Positions 8,176-16,709 of a stretch of 38,261 nt of DNA are shown here, piece after piece; the stretch's first letter is position 1; each line of letters starts with the position of its first letter. A program made the translations under genes and the position numbers. The stretch lies in the NCBI RefSeq assembly GCF_018063565.1, contig NZ_JAGPBB010000035.1, forward strand, positions 1-38,261. The letters run 5' to 3'. Under the pieces are notes generated by a model. That model had not been told where the DNA came from, ran no database searches, and saw only the letters and a list, made by a program, of their open reading frames with translations. The DNA comes from Rhodoferax sp. (GTDB lineage: Bacteria; Pseudomonadota; Gammaproteobacteria; Burkholderiales; Burkholderiaceae_C).

Positions 8176-8253
8176 GCGTTGGTCTGGGTGAGAAACCGCA
8201 CCTGAGCGGCGTAGGAATGCGTCATGGACAATGATGCCTGGTTAAAAACGTGC

Positions 8254-8270
8254 ATCTCCCGGATGGAGAT
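8254..8270. promoter_or_regulatory. Inverted repeat, candidate IclR-type operator
   Basis: ATCTCC-CGGAT-GGAGAT is a perfect 6-5-6 inverted repeat lying between the divergent iclR-type gene and iorA, about 120 bp before the iorA ATG. IclR proteins bind palindromes of similar size in divergent promoters. Binding is inferred from position only. Confidence 0.4.
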
Positions 8271-8388
8271 ACGCCGAGATTACCAACATTTTCCATTGCC
8301 GTCGATTTGTGCAAACCCGACCACAGACCGCCAATGAACTGGGCGATCACCGATTTATCATTGCGACCCTTACTGAACTGGATTTTTC

Positions 8389-10032
8389 ATGTCTGACCTG
8401 ATTCTCCTCGGTGACGAGGCGGTGGCCCGTGCCGCCATCGACGCCGGTATCACCGCCGCCTACGCCTACCCCGGCACCCCTTCGACCGAGATCTACCAGG
8501 CCATCGAAGACCATGCCAAGAAGCACGGCTTGCCGATCAAGGGTTTCTGGTCCACCAACGAAAAAGTGGCGCTTGAAGAAGGCGTGGGCGTGTCTTATGC
8601 CGGTTGTCGCTCCATTGTGTCGATGAAACACGTCGGGCTGAATGTGGCGGCCGACCCGTTCATGAACCTGGCGGTGTCGGGCACGCATGGCGGGCTGGTG
8701 ATTGTGGTGGCCGATGACCCGTCGATGCACAGCTCACAGAACGAACAGGATTCGCGCTATTTTGCCGACTTTGCCATGGTGCCGTGCCTGGAGCCAGCCA
8801 CCCAACAGCAGTGTTACGACATGACGCGCGAGGCGTTTGAGCTGTCGGAGCAGCTCAAGGTGCCGGTGCTGCTGCGCCTGGTGACGCGCCTGGCGCACAG
8901 CCGATCGCAGGTCAAACTGGCACCGCCGCGTCCGCAAAACAAGCCGCACTATGTGGACGATCCGGCGCGCTTTACTCTGATTCCCGCCAACGCCCGGCGC
9001 GCCTACGCCCAGCTGATCGACAAACAGACCGCCTTGCAAGCCTACAGCGAGGCGCATCCGGTCAATGCTCTGACGATCAAGGGCCAGGGCCAACCCGGCA
9101 TTCTGGTCAGTGGCCTTGCCTGGAACTACCTCAACGAAGCACTGGGGGACGCCATTCACAACTACAACCTGTTGCGCATTGCATCCTATCCACTGCCGGT
9201 GAAAAAAATCCGCCAGTTGCTTGACGCCAGCAGCGAAGTGTTTGTGGTGGAAGAAGGCTACCCGTTCATCGAGCGCTACATCAGTGCACTGGGTCTGATG
9301 ACCGAGCGGCGTATTCGCGGCAAGCTCACCGGCGACTTGCCGCGCATTGGCGAACTGAGTCAGGACGCCATCAAGCCCTGCTTTGGTCTGACCGTGGAGC
9401 CATCTTTGCAACTGGCTGGGTTGGCGGACGTGCTGGTGGGCCGCCCACCGCGCCTGTGCGACAAGTGCCCACACAGCGATGCCTACATTGCCATCAAGGA
9501 AGTGATTGCCGAGCTTGGCGCCGGCGTGCGCGTGATGGGTGACATTGGCTGTTATTCGCTGGGTTACCTGGAACCGCACCAGGCGATTCACTCGTGCCTG
9601 TGCATGGGCTCGTCGATTGGCATGGCGATTGGCGCGGCGCATGCAGGCATGAATCCGAGCCTGTGTGTGATTGGCGACGGCACCTTTACCCATTCGGGCA
9701 TGGCACCGCTGCTCGACGCGGCGCGTGAAAACAGCAACATCAAGGTGTTCATTCTGGACAACAGCATTGTGGCCATGACCGGTGGCCAGCCCACCATGGC
9801 CACCGACGAAGAGGTGGTCGACCTGGTGGCCGGGCTGGGTGTGCCCCGCAAACACATCCGCATCGTGGAGCCCACCGCGCACAAAAAGCACCAGACCATG
9901 GCCACCATCCGTGAGGAACTGGCCCATACCGGCCTGTCGGTGATTGTGGCGCGGCGCGCCTGCGTCACGTACGCCAAGGAAATCAAGGAACTTAAAGCGC
10001 ACAAGCGTGACATCCCGATGGTGGCCGCATGA
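8389..10032 (+). CDS. iorA: Indolepyruvate (arylpyruvate) ferredoxin oxidoreductase alpha subunit, short form
   Basis: This 547-residue thiamine-diphosphate enzyme subunit oxidatively decarboxylates aryl-2-oxoacids to aryl-acetyl-CoA with a low-potential acceptor. The N-terminal pyrimidine-binding domain contains AYAYPGTPSTEIYQA near residues 24-38. A CDKC pair sits at C357 and C360. The thiamine-diphosphate motif starts at GDG 429-431 and ends at N458. Family members of roughly 600 residues or more end in a ferredoxin domain with two 4Fe-4S Cys clusters; here the final 60 residues contain a single Cys, so that domain is absent. No ferredoxin gene is adjacent. The stop overlaps iorB by ATGA. 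No strong ribosome site precedes the ATG. Confidence 0.87.
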   Translation: MSDLILLGDEAVARAAIDAGITAAYAYPGTPSTEIYQAIEDHAKKHGLPIKGFWSTNEKVALEEGVGVSYAGCRSIVSMKHVGLNVAADPFMNLAVSGTHGGLVIVVADDPSMHSSQNEQDSRYFADFAMVPCLEPATQQQCYDMTREAFELSEQLKVPVLLRLVTRLAHSRSQVKLAPPRPQNKPHYVDDPARFTLIPANARRAYAQLIDKQTALQAYSEAHPVNALTIKGQGQPGILVSGLAWNYLNEALGDAIHNYNLLRIASYPLPVKKIRQLLDASSEVFVVEEGYPFIERYISALGLMTERRIRGKLTGDLPRIGELSQDAIKPCFGLTVEPSLQLAGLADVLVGRPPRLCDKCPHSDAYIAIKEVIAELGAGVRVMGDIGCYSLGYLEPHQAIHSCLCMGSSIGMAIGAAHAGMNPSLCVIGDGTFTHSGMAPLLDAARENSNIKVFILDNSIVAMTGGQPTMATDEEVVDLVAGLGVPRKHIRIVEPTAHKKHQTMATIREELAHTGLSVIVARRACVTYAKEIKELKAHKRDIPMVAA

Positions 10033-10811
10033 ATTTTGATCTGGTGATTGCCGGGGTCGGTGGCCAGGGTGTGCTGACCATTGCTGCGGTGCTGGACCGC
10101 GCCGCACACGAAGCCGGCCTGTACGTCAAACAGTCCGAGGTGCACGGCATGGCGCAACGCGGCGGTGCCGTGTCAGCCTTCGTGCGCATGTCGGACCAGC
10201 CCATCAGCAGCGACCTGATCGCCAAAGGTCGCGCCAGTCTGCTGCTGTCGATCGAGCCGCTGGAGGCACTGCGCTATACCCAGTTGCTCAAGCCGGACGG
10301 GTGGATCGTCAGTGACATCACACCCATGCTCAATGTGACCGACTACCCTGACATGGAGGCGGTCTACCAGGTGCTGTTTTCCGCCCCCCGGCTGGTGGCG
10401 CTGGATGCGACCCGGCTGGCGCAAAAAGCCGGCACCATCAAGGCGCAAAACGTGGTGGCTTTGGGTGCAGCCGCGATGCACCTGCCGCTGCCCATGGAAC
10501 TGATCGAGGCGCAGATTCGGGCCCTGTTTGAGCGCAAGGGTGAGCGCATCGTCAATGCCAATCTGCACGCCTTTCGCAAGGGGGACGCTGCTGCCCGCTT
10601 TACGTCGGCGCTGCTGGCCGGCGGTATCCCTGGCAACATTGTGGCGCGGGTCACGTCCCACATCCACTTTCCGCCACATCCGGTGGCCAACGAGCTGGCG
10701 GCCACTTGGTGCGAGCGTCTGCATACCGATGCTGATCCACTGCTGAAGCAACTACAGGGGCACGAGGAGTTGATGCGTTTGGACACACTGGCCGAGCTGT
10801 CAGCCCATTGA
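10029..10811 (+). CDS. iorB: Indolepyruvate ferredoxin oxidoreductase beta subunit
   Basis: This 260-residue subunit has the gamma-type 2-oxoacid oxidoreductase fold. It begins DLVIAGVGGQGVLTIAAVL and then has the conserved SEVHGMAQRGGAVSAFVR near residues 37-54. Together with IorA it forms the arylpyruvate oxidoreductase. It is translated from an ATG overlapping the iorA stop (ATGA), so subunit ratios are likely coupled. Its length is above archaeal IorB (about 200) because of a C-terminal extension of about 60 residues. The convergent msrA ends 25 bp away, and no terminator hairpin is visible in that gap. Confidence 0.9.
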   Translation: MNFDLVIAGVGGQGVLTIAAVLDRAAHEAGLYVKQSEVHGMAQRGGAVSAFVRMSDQPISSDLIAKGRASLLLSIEPLEALRYTQLLKPDGWIVSDITPMLNVTDYPDMEAVYQVLFSAPRLVALDATRLAQKAGTIKAQNVVALGAAAMHLPLPMELIEAQIRALFERKGERIVNANLHAFRKGDAAARFTSALLAGGIPGNIVARVTSHIHFPPHPVANELAATWCERLHTDADPLLKQLQGHEELMRLDTLAELSAH

Positions 10812-10836
10812 ACAAGCCCTCCCGCACGTCGCAGCG

Positions 10837-11391
10837 TCAGTCCTTCTGCAGGCGCGCAAAGGTCTTGCGAAATTTGGCGACTTTGGGCGCTGCGACGGCC
10901 TGGCAGTAGCCTTGGTGCGGATTGCGTGCGAAAAAGTCCTGGTGATAGTCCTCGGCAGGCCAATAGTTCTGCAAGCCTTGCAATTCGGTGACGATAGGAC
11001 GCGTGTACACCCCGCTCTGACCCAACTCTTGCAGCACCTGCTGCGCCACCGGCTGCTGCGCCATGTCGACAAAATAAATACCACTGCGGTATTGGGTACC
11101 GTGGTCATTCCCCTGGGCGTTACGGGTGGTTGGGTCATGGATCACAAAGAAGATCTCCAAAATTTCGCGCAGGCTGATGATCTGAGGGTCAAACTCAAGC
11201 TTGACCACCTCCGCATGGCCGGTATTGCCGCTACAGACCTGTTCGTAGCTCGGTTGTCGCAGCTGCCCGTTGCTGTAGCCCGACTCCACCGAAACGATAC
11301 CCTTGACGTTGGCATAAACAGCATCCAGGCACCAAAAACACCCGCCACCGAGCACGATGGTCGAGGTGCAGGCCTGAGCAGGTGTGGTCAT
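10837..11391 (-). CDS. msrA: Peptide methionine sulfoxide reductase MsrA
   Basis: This 184-residue cytoplasmic repair enzyme reduces methionine-S-sulfoxide. The catalytic Cys is C18 in GGGCFWC, followed by the family blocks GYSNGQ, GHAEVVKLEFDP and NDHGTQYRSGIY. The ATG at 11391 is chosen because it starts just before the catalytic motif and has AGGAG upstream. A longer in-frame version reaching 11568 would add about 59 non-homologous residues. It diverges from the TetR-RND operon. Unlike the iorAB genes beside it, it has no clear link to catabolism. Confidence 0.95.
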   Translation of the reverse strand: MTTPAQACTSTIVLGGGCFWCLDAVYANVKGIVSVESGYSNGQLRQPSYEQVCSGNTGHAEVVKLEFDPQIISLREILEIFFVIHDPTTRNAQGNDHGTQYRSGIYFVDMAQQPVAQQVLQELGQSGVYTRPIVTELQGLQNYWPAEDYHQDFFARNPHQGYCQAVAAPKVAKFRKTFARLQKD

Positions 11392-11424
11392 ACGGCTGGG
11401 CTCCTTAGATGAAACGACATGAAA

Positions 11425-11438
11425 CGCTTGATCAAGCG
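11425..11438. repeat. Perfect 14-bp palindrome upstream of msrA
   Basis: CGCTTGATCAAGCG is fully self-complementary and lies about 34 bp upstream of the msrA start on the minus strand. It could be a regulator site for msrA. No family can be assigned. Confidence 0.3.
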
Positions 11439-11561
11439 GCTGTTCAAGCTGCAGAATAATCCGCCTGGCGCTGGGGTGCTGCAATTGCCCGAATACCCCT
11501 GTCCGATGGCCGGGATGGTGGGTTGCCCTCGCAGGCCAGGACCAATTTTGCCCCCCAACAA

Positions 11562-11590
11562 TTGACAAGTCAGCAGCACATCGCTATATT
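11562..11590 (+). promoter_or_regulatory. Near-consensus sigma-70 promoter of the TetR-RND operon
   Basis: A perfect -35 TTGACA (11562-11567) and a 5/6 -10 TATATT (11585-11590) are separated by exactly 17 bp. The predicted start of transcription falls near 11597, directly at the operator palindrome. A promoter this strong usually needs tight repression. Confidence 0.75.
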
Positions 11591-11597
11591 AATAACC

Positions 11598-11608
11598 ACT
11601 GAGTCAGT
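11598..11608. promoter_or_regulatory. Palindromic operator for the TetR-type repressor
   Basis: ACTGA-G-TCAGT is a perfect 11-bp palindrome, followed by a third ACTGA at 11610-11614 that touches the tetR start codon. It covers the predicted +1 region. TetR/AcrR repressors commonly bind such TGACTGAGTCA-like sites in front of their own genes, so autorepression is the simplest reading. Confidence 0.6.
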
Positions 11609-11613
11609 AACTG

Positions 11614-12324
11614 ATGCCGGCCTTGCCCAATACCTACTCCCCTTCCGAATCCAGCGGTGACGAGCACACCCGGCGTGAGCGACGCAAGGATGCGCGTCCG
11701 GGCGAATTGCTGGCCGCCGCACTGGATCTGTTTGTTGAAAAGGGCTTTGCGGCGACTCGGGTCGACGAAGTCGCCCGGCGAGCAGGCGTTTCCAAAGGCA
11801 CCTTGTTCTTGTACTTTCCCAGCAAGGAAGAGCTGTTTAAAGCCGTGGTGCGCGAGAACATTTCGGGCCGGTTTGCCGAGTGGGACGCCGAGATCGATCA
11901 GTTTGTTGGCAGTTCACACGAAATGCTGCACTATTGTCTGCACAGTTGGTGGGAGCGTATTGGCGCCACCAAAGCTTCAGGGATCCCCAAACTGATGATG
12001 AGTGAAGCGCATAACTTTCCAGAGCTGGCCCTGTTTTATCAAAACGAGGTCATGCTGCCCGGCACTGCGCTGATTGAGCGGATCTTGCGCCGTGGCATCG
12101 ATCGCGGTGAGTTTCGCGCGATGGACTTGCGCTATGGCGTGCTGATGGTCATGGCACCGCTGTTGTTTTTGGCAATGTCGAAACACTCCCTGGGGTCCTG
12201 CTGTTGTGGCCTGCTGCAAATCGATCCCAGACAGTACCTTGCGACACAGTATGAGGTACTGATGACCGGATTTGGTGTCAACCCGGTATCGATGCCGTCC
12301 CACCGGGAGTCAACGCCAACATGA
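11614..12324 (+). CDS. TetR/AcrR family repressor of the adjacent RND pump
   Basis: This 236-residue regulator has a TetR-type helix-turn-helix at about residues 28-75, including GFAATRVDEVARRAGVSKG followed by TLFLYFPSKEELF. The C-terminal ligand domain contains the pattern SEAHNFPELALFYQNEV found in AcrR-like proteins that guard efflux operons. It has a late CCC triplet near residue 195. Its stop overlaps the adaptor gene start (ATGA), so the regulator is cotranscribed with the pump. A consensus promoter and a palindrome lie directly upstream. The inducing compound is unknown. Confidence 0.92.
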   Translation: MPALPNTYSPSESSGDEHTRRERRKDARPGELLAAALDLFVEKGFAATRVDEVARRAGVSKGTLFLYFPSKEELFKAVVRENISGRFAEWDAEIDQFVGSSHEMLHYCLHSWWERIGATKASGIPKLMMSEAHNFPELALFYQNEVMLPGTALIERILRRGIDRGEFRAMDLRYGVLMVMAPLLFLAMSKHSLGSCCCGLLQIDPRQYLATQYEVLMTGFGVNPVSMPSHRESTPT

Positions 12325-13463
12325 AGCCCTCGTTGAAATGGGCAGCAGCGGGCCTGATAATGGCGCTGCTGATAGGCGGCGCATTGCGCACGTTGTCGGC
12401 GCGTCAGACCAAACAGGCCGCATTGCAGGCGCAGCAGGATGCACAAAAAACCCAGGTGGCCATCAAGCTCGCGGCGACCGATCTGTTGCAGGTCAAACTG
12501 CGCCGGTTGCCAGCCACCTTGCCGATCTCTGGCACCGTCAAGGCCGTGAACACGGCCTTTGTCAAAGCCAGAATCCCCGGAGAAATTCAAGGTCTGACCG
12601 TGCGCGAAGGCGACACGGTCAAAGCCGGTCAGGTATTGGCCCGTGTCGACCCACTGGAATCCCGTGCCCGTCTTGACCAAGCCCGCCAGCAGGTCCAGAC
12701 CGCCCGAGCACAAGTGGACATCGCACAACGCAGCTTTGACAACAACCGGGCCCTGGTGGCGCAGGGCTTCATTTCAGGCACCGCATTGGAAAACTCACAA
12801 GCCAATCTTGCCGCGGCGCAGGCCACGCTGGCCGCTACGCAAGCCGGAGCCGAACTGGCCACCAAAGCATTGGATGACACGGTAATGCGCGCGCCGGTGG
12901 CAGGGCAGGTGTCGCAACGCCTGGTCCAAAATGGTGAGCGGGTGGCGGTGGAAACACGGGTGCTGGAAATTGTTGACCTGAGTCGTCTGGAGCTCGAAGC
13001 CAGCGTCAGCTCGGCCGATGCCATGCAACTCAAAATCGGGCAGTTGGCGCAGGTGCGAGTCGACGGCAGCAGCCAACCCGTTTCGGCAACACTGGCACGC
13101 ATCAACCCCAGCGCCAGTGCGGGTAGCCGCGCCGTTCAGCTTTATCTGGCCATTGCCCCGGGAAGCGGGTTGCGCCATGGCTTGTTTGCCCAGGGCTTGC
13201 TGCACACCGGCAGTCAGAGCCTGCTGTCGGTCCCGCTGAGCGCAGTGCGCACCGATAAACCGGCACCTTATCTGCAAATTTCGCTACAAAATAAAGTGCA
13301 ATATTCGCCCGTGGTGATTGGGCAAAAAAGCGAAATTGATGGAGAAACCATGGTGGCGGTTGAGGGTGTCAGCGAGGGCACGCTGGTGCTGGCGGGCCAT
13401 GTTGGTGCTTTGCGCGCCAACACACCGGTACAACTCGGCGCCAGTGCGCCTGCAAAGCCCTGA
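12321..13463 (+). CDS. RND efflux periplasmic adaptor (membrane fusion protein)
   Basis: This 380-residue adaptor has an N-terminal membrane anchor (residues about 7-25) without a lipobox. A lipoyl half-domain follows (SGTVKAVNTAFVKARIPGEI, near residues 70-90), then an alanine- and glutamine-rich coiled-coil hairpin (about 110-190), the second lipoyl half (APVAGQVSQRLVQNGERV) and a beta-barrel domain. It would bridge the inner-membrane RND pump to an outer-membrane channel. It overlaps tetR at the 5' end, and its stop abuts the RND start with no spacing. The substrate cannot be deduced from this sequence. Confidence 0.92.
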   Translation: MKPSLKWAAAGLIMALLIGGALRTLSARQTKQAALQAQQDAQKTQVAIKLAATDLLQVKLRRLPATLPISGTVKAVNTAFVKARIPGEIQGLTVREGDTVKAGQVLARVDPLESRARLDQARQQVQTARAQVDIAQRSFDNNRALVAQGFISGTALENSQANLAAAQATLAATQAGAELATKALDDTVMRAPVAGQVSQRLVQNGERVAVETRVLEIVDLSRLELEASVSSADAMQLKIGQLAQVRVDGSSQPVSATLARINPSASAGSRAVQLYLAIAPGSGLRHGLFAQGLLHTGSQSLLSVPLSAVRTDKPAPYLQISLQNKVQYSPVVIGQKSEIDGETMVAVEGVSEGTLVLAGHVGALRANTPVQLGASAPAKP

Positions 13464-16400
13464 ATGTGGTTCACCCGCGTCAGCCTGGGCAACCCGGTGT
13501 TTGCCACCATGGTCATGCTGGCTCTGGTGGTGCTTGGGCTGTTTTCGATGCAGCGCCTGCGGGTCGATCAGTTTCCCAATGTTGATTTTCCGGTGGTGGT
13601 CATCAGCACCGATTACCCGGGTGCCTCGCCTGAGATTGTCGAAAGCGAAGTCACCAAGAAGCTTGAGGAAGGTGTCAACAGCATTGCCGGCATCAACGCG
13701 CTGACCTCACGCTCCTACGAAGGCCAGTCGGTGGTGATCATCGAATTCGGTCTGCACATTGACGGGCGCAAGGCGGCGGATGACGTGCGCGAAAAGGTGG
13801 CCTCGGTGCGGCCCAACCTGCGCACCGAGGTCAAGGAGCCACGGGTGCTGCGTTTTGATCCGGCCAGTCGCGCCGTCTGGTCGGTGGCGGTTCTGCCGGA
13901 TGGCAGTTCTGGCACCGCCATGAACGCGGTGGAACTAACCAACTGGTCTGAACAAACGCTGAAAAAGCGGCTGGAGAATGTGCGCGGTGTGGGTTCCGTG
14001 ACCTTGGTGGGAGGAGCCAAGCGCGAGATCAACATTTACCTCAATCCGCAGGCACTGGAAGCTTTTGGCATCACGCCCGAACAGGTGGCGAGTGCGGTGC
14101 GCAATGAAAACCAGGACTTCCCGGTTGGCAGTATCCGCTCGCTCGAACAAGACCGGGTGATCCAGATTGCTGCGCGTATCGAACGCCCGGAAGACTTTGG
14201 CCGCATCATCATCACCCGCAGGAACGGTGTGGCCATCCGCGTGGAACAGGTGGCGCGTGTGAGCGATGGCGCGCAGGAAGTGGAAAGCCTGGCGCTCTAT
14301 AACGGCGAGCGTACTTTGCTGCTGAACGTGCAGAAATCGCAGGACGAGAACACCATTGGTGTGGTCGACGGCCTGAACCGGATGCTGGCCGAGCTGCAAA
14401 CCCAGTTGCCGCAAGGCGTCAAACTGACTCCCATCACCGACGGCTCACGACAGATTCGGGTGTCAGTCGCCAATGTGCGCCAGACCTTGCTGGAAGGGGC
14501 ATTGCTGACCATCCTGATCGTGTTTTTGTTTCTGAACTCCTGGCGCTCCACGGTCATCACCGGGTTGACGCTGCCGATTGCCTTGATCAGCACCTTTTTC
14601 TTCATGAACTTGCTGGGTTTTACCGTCAACATGATCACCATGATGGCGCTCAGCCTGTGTGTTGGCCTGCTGATCGACGATGCCATCGTGGTGCGCGAAA
14701 ACATCGTGCGCCACGTGCAAATGGGCAAAAGTGCGTTTGATGCCGCCATGGACGGTACACGAGAGATCGGCCTGGCGGTGTTTGCCACCACCATGTCGAT
14801 CGTGGCGGTGTTTTTACCGATTGGCTTCATGGGCGGCATCATCGGCAAGTTCTTCCACGAATTCGGCCTGACGATCGTCGCCGCAGTCAGCATATCGATG
14901 TTTGTCAGTTTCACGCTTGACCCGATGCTGTCAAGCATCTGGCACGACCCCAGCATCGAGGCACATGGCCAGCGCCACCGCCCGGTGAGCTTTTACGACA
15001 AGACCATCGGGCGCGTGACTTCGCTGTTTGACCATGGTACCGACGCCCTGATTGACATCTATCAAGGCATCCTGCGCTGGTCCTTGCAGCACAAGTTGAC
15101 CACACTGGCGATTGCGTTGACCATTTTTGTGGGCAGCGTGTTCATGGTGCCCTTGCTGGGAACCGAATTTGTGCCGAAATCGGATTTTTCTGAAACCAAC
15201 CTGACCTTCCATACGCCGGTCGGTTCATCGCTCGACGTCACCCAGGCCAGGGCGCAGCAGGTGGATGCGGTGATTCGTTCCTTTCCGGAAGTTCGTTACA
15301 CCCTCACCACCATCAATACCGGCAATGCACCCGGAAAAATCTACGCCAGCATTTACATCCGGCTGGTTGACCGCGCCGAGCGTCGTCGCAGCGTCGACGA
15401 TATGTCGGTGCTGCTGCGCCAACGGCTGCGCGAAGTACCGGGCATCAGTGTGACCCATGTCGGCCTGCTCGACCCGGTGGGCGGTCAAAAACAAATTGCG
15501 TTCTCGATCCAGGGTGCCGACATGGGAGAACTGTCGCGACTGACGGCAGTGGCGCTGGAGCGGATTCGTGTGATCCCTGGACTGGTGGACATCGATTCGT
15601 CGCTGAAGCCTGACAAACCCACGCTGGATGTGGGGGTTCGCCGCGATGTGGCATCGGACCTGGGCTTGAGCGTGGCGCAGATCGGCAGTGCGTTGCGGAC
15701 ACTGGTGTCGGGCCAGACCGTGGGCAACTGGCGCGCCCCAGACGACCAGACCTACGATGTGAACGTGCGTCTGGCACCCCAGGCACGCAACCAGAGTGCG
15801 GACCTGAGTGGCTTGCCTTTTTCATTGGGGAGCAACGCAGATGGCAGTAGTCGCATCGTCCGCCTGGATCAGGTGGCCAGCATCAACGAATCCACCGGGT
15901 CCAACCAGATCAACCGCCGCGACCTGACGCGTGAAGTGGCGATCACCGGCAACGTGTCCGGCCGATCGGCAGGAGAAATTTCAGCTGACATCAAAGTTGC
16001 GATGGACGGCGTTGCCATGCCGCCAGGCTACAGCTATAAATTCAGTGGCTCCGTGAAAGACATGGCCGAGGCCTTCGGTTATGCCCTGTCAGCGCTGGCC
16101 ATGGCGGTGATCTTTATTTACATGATTCTGGCCAGTCAGTTCAAGAGCTTTTTCCAGCCGCTAGCGCTGATGACCGCGCTGCCGATGACGCTGATCGGAG
16201 TGGTGCTGGCGTTGCTGATGTTCAACTCCACACTGTCGATGTTCTCTGTGATCGGGGTGGTGATGCTGATGGGGCTGGTCACCAAGAATGCAATTTTGCT
16301 GGTGGACTTTGCCATCCGCGCACGCAGTGAACATGTGAACGATCACGGGCAACCGGTGGCCGGGCTGGACCGGCACGATGCTCTGTTGCTCGCGGCCCAG

Positions 16401-16655
16401 GTGCGACTGCGGCCAATCCTGATGACCACTCTGGCCATGATTTTTGGCATGATGCCCTTGGCATTTGCCCTGTCTGAAGGTGCGGAGATGCGCGCACCCA
16501 TGGGCCAGGCGGTCATCGGCGGCGTCATTACTTCGTCACTGCTGACGCTGGTGGTGGTGCCCGTGGTGTATTGCTACCTGGACGATCTGTCCCAGTGGCT
16601 TCGAAGGCACCGTGGCAAACCGCCGGTAAAGACCACAAGCCATGCCAGCGATTGA
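13464..16655 (+). CDS. HAE1-type RND multidrug efflux pump
   Basis: This 1063-residue inner-membrane proton antiporter is of typical length and layout: twelve transmembrane helices and two large periplasmic loops. The proton-relay pair D405 and D406 lies in LLIDDAIVVREN in helix 4. The N-terminus FTRVSLGNPVFATMVMLALV and the repeated fold in the second half (MGLVTKNAILLVDFAIRAR) are family hallmarks. Its ATG directly follows the adaptor stop. With the adaptor and a TolC-type channel it forms a tripartite exporter. No outer-membrane gene is in this operon, but tolC lies 1.1 kb downstream. The drug or metabolite exported is unknown. Confidence 0.95.
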   Translation: MWFTRVSLGNPVFATMVMLALVVLGLFSMQRLRVDQFPNVDFPVVVISTDYPGASPEIVESEVTKKLEEGVNSIAGINALTSRSYEGQSVVIIEFGLHIDGRKAADDVREKVASVRPNLRTEVKEPRVLRFDPASRAVWSVAVLPDGSSGTAMNAVELTNWSEQTLKKRLENVRGVGSVTLVGGAKREINIYLNPQALEAFGITPEQVASAVRNENQDFPVGSIRSLEQDRVIQIAARIERPEDFGRIIITRRNGVAIRVEQVARVSDGAQEVESLALYNGERTLLLNVQKSQDENTIGVVDGLNRMLAELQTQLPQGVKLTPITDGSRQIRVSVANVRQTLLEGALLTILIVFLFLNSWRSTVITGLTLPIALISTFFFMNLLGFTVNMITMMALSLCVGLLIDDAIVVRENIVRHVQMGKSAFDAAMDGTREIGLAVFATTMSIVAVFLPIGFMGGIIGKFFHEFGLTIVAAVSISMFVSFTLDPMLSSIWHDPSIEAHGQRHRPVSFYDKTIGRVTSLFDHGTDALIDIYQGILRWSLQHKLTTLAIALTIFVGSVFMVPLLGTEFVPKSDFSETNLTFHTPVGSSLDVTQARAQQVDAVIRSFPEVRYTLTTINTGNAPGKIYASIYIRLVDRAERRRSVDDMSVLLRQRLREVPGISVTHVGLLDPVGGQKQIAFSIQGADMGELSRLTAVALERIRVIPGLVDIDSSLKPDKPTLDVGVRRDVASDLGLSVAQIGSALRTLVSGQTVGNWRAPDDQTYDVNVRLAPQARNQSADLSGLPFSLGSNADGSSRIVRLDQVASINESTGSNQINRRDLTREVAITGNVSGRSAGEISADIKVAMDGVAMPPGYSYKFSGSVKDMAEAFGYALSALAMAVIFIYMILASQFKSFFQPLALMTALPMTLIGVVLALLMFNSTLSMFSVIGVVMLMGLVTKNAILLVDFAIRARSEHVNDHGQPVAGLDRHDALLLAAQVRLRPILMTTLAMIFGMMPLAFALSEGAEMRAPMGQAVIGGVITSSLLTLVVVPVVYCYLDDLSQWLRRHRGKPPVKTTSHASD

Positions 16656-16709
16656 CACGACCGGAAGCTAAAATCAAGGTTTACCGCTACCATACCCCCT
16701 GGAGTAACA

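Noticed and set aside
11392-11568. Extended start for msrA
   Set aside because: The added residues precede the catalytic GGGCFWC motif without any match to MsrA, and the ATG at 11391 has a good ribosome site.
16652-16674. TTGACA plus TAAAAT as a pcm promoter
   Set aside because: The spacing is 11 bp, too short for a sigma-70 promoter.
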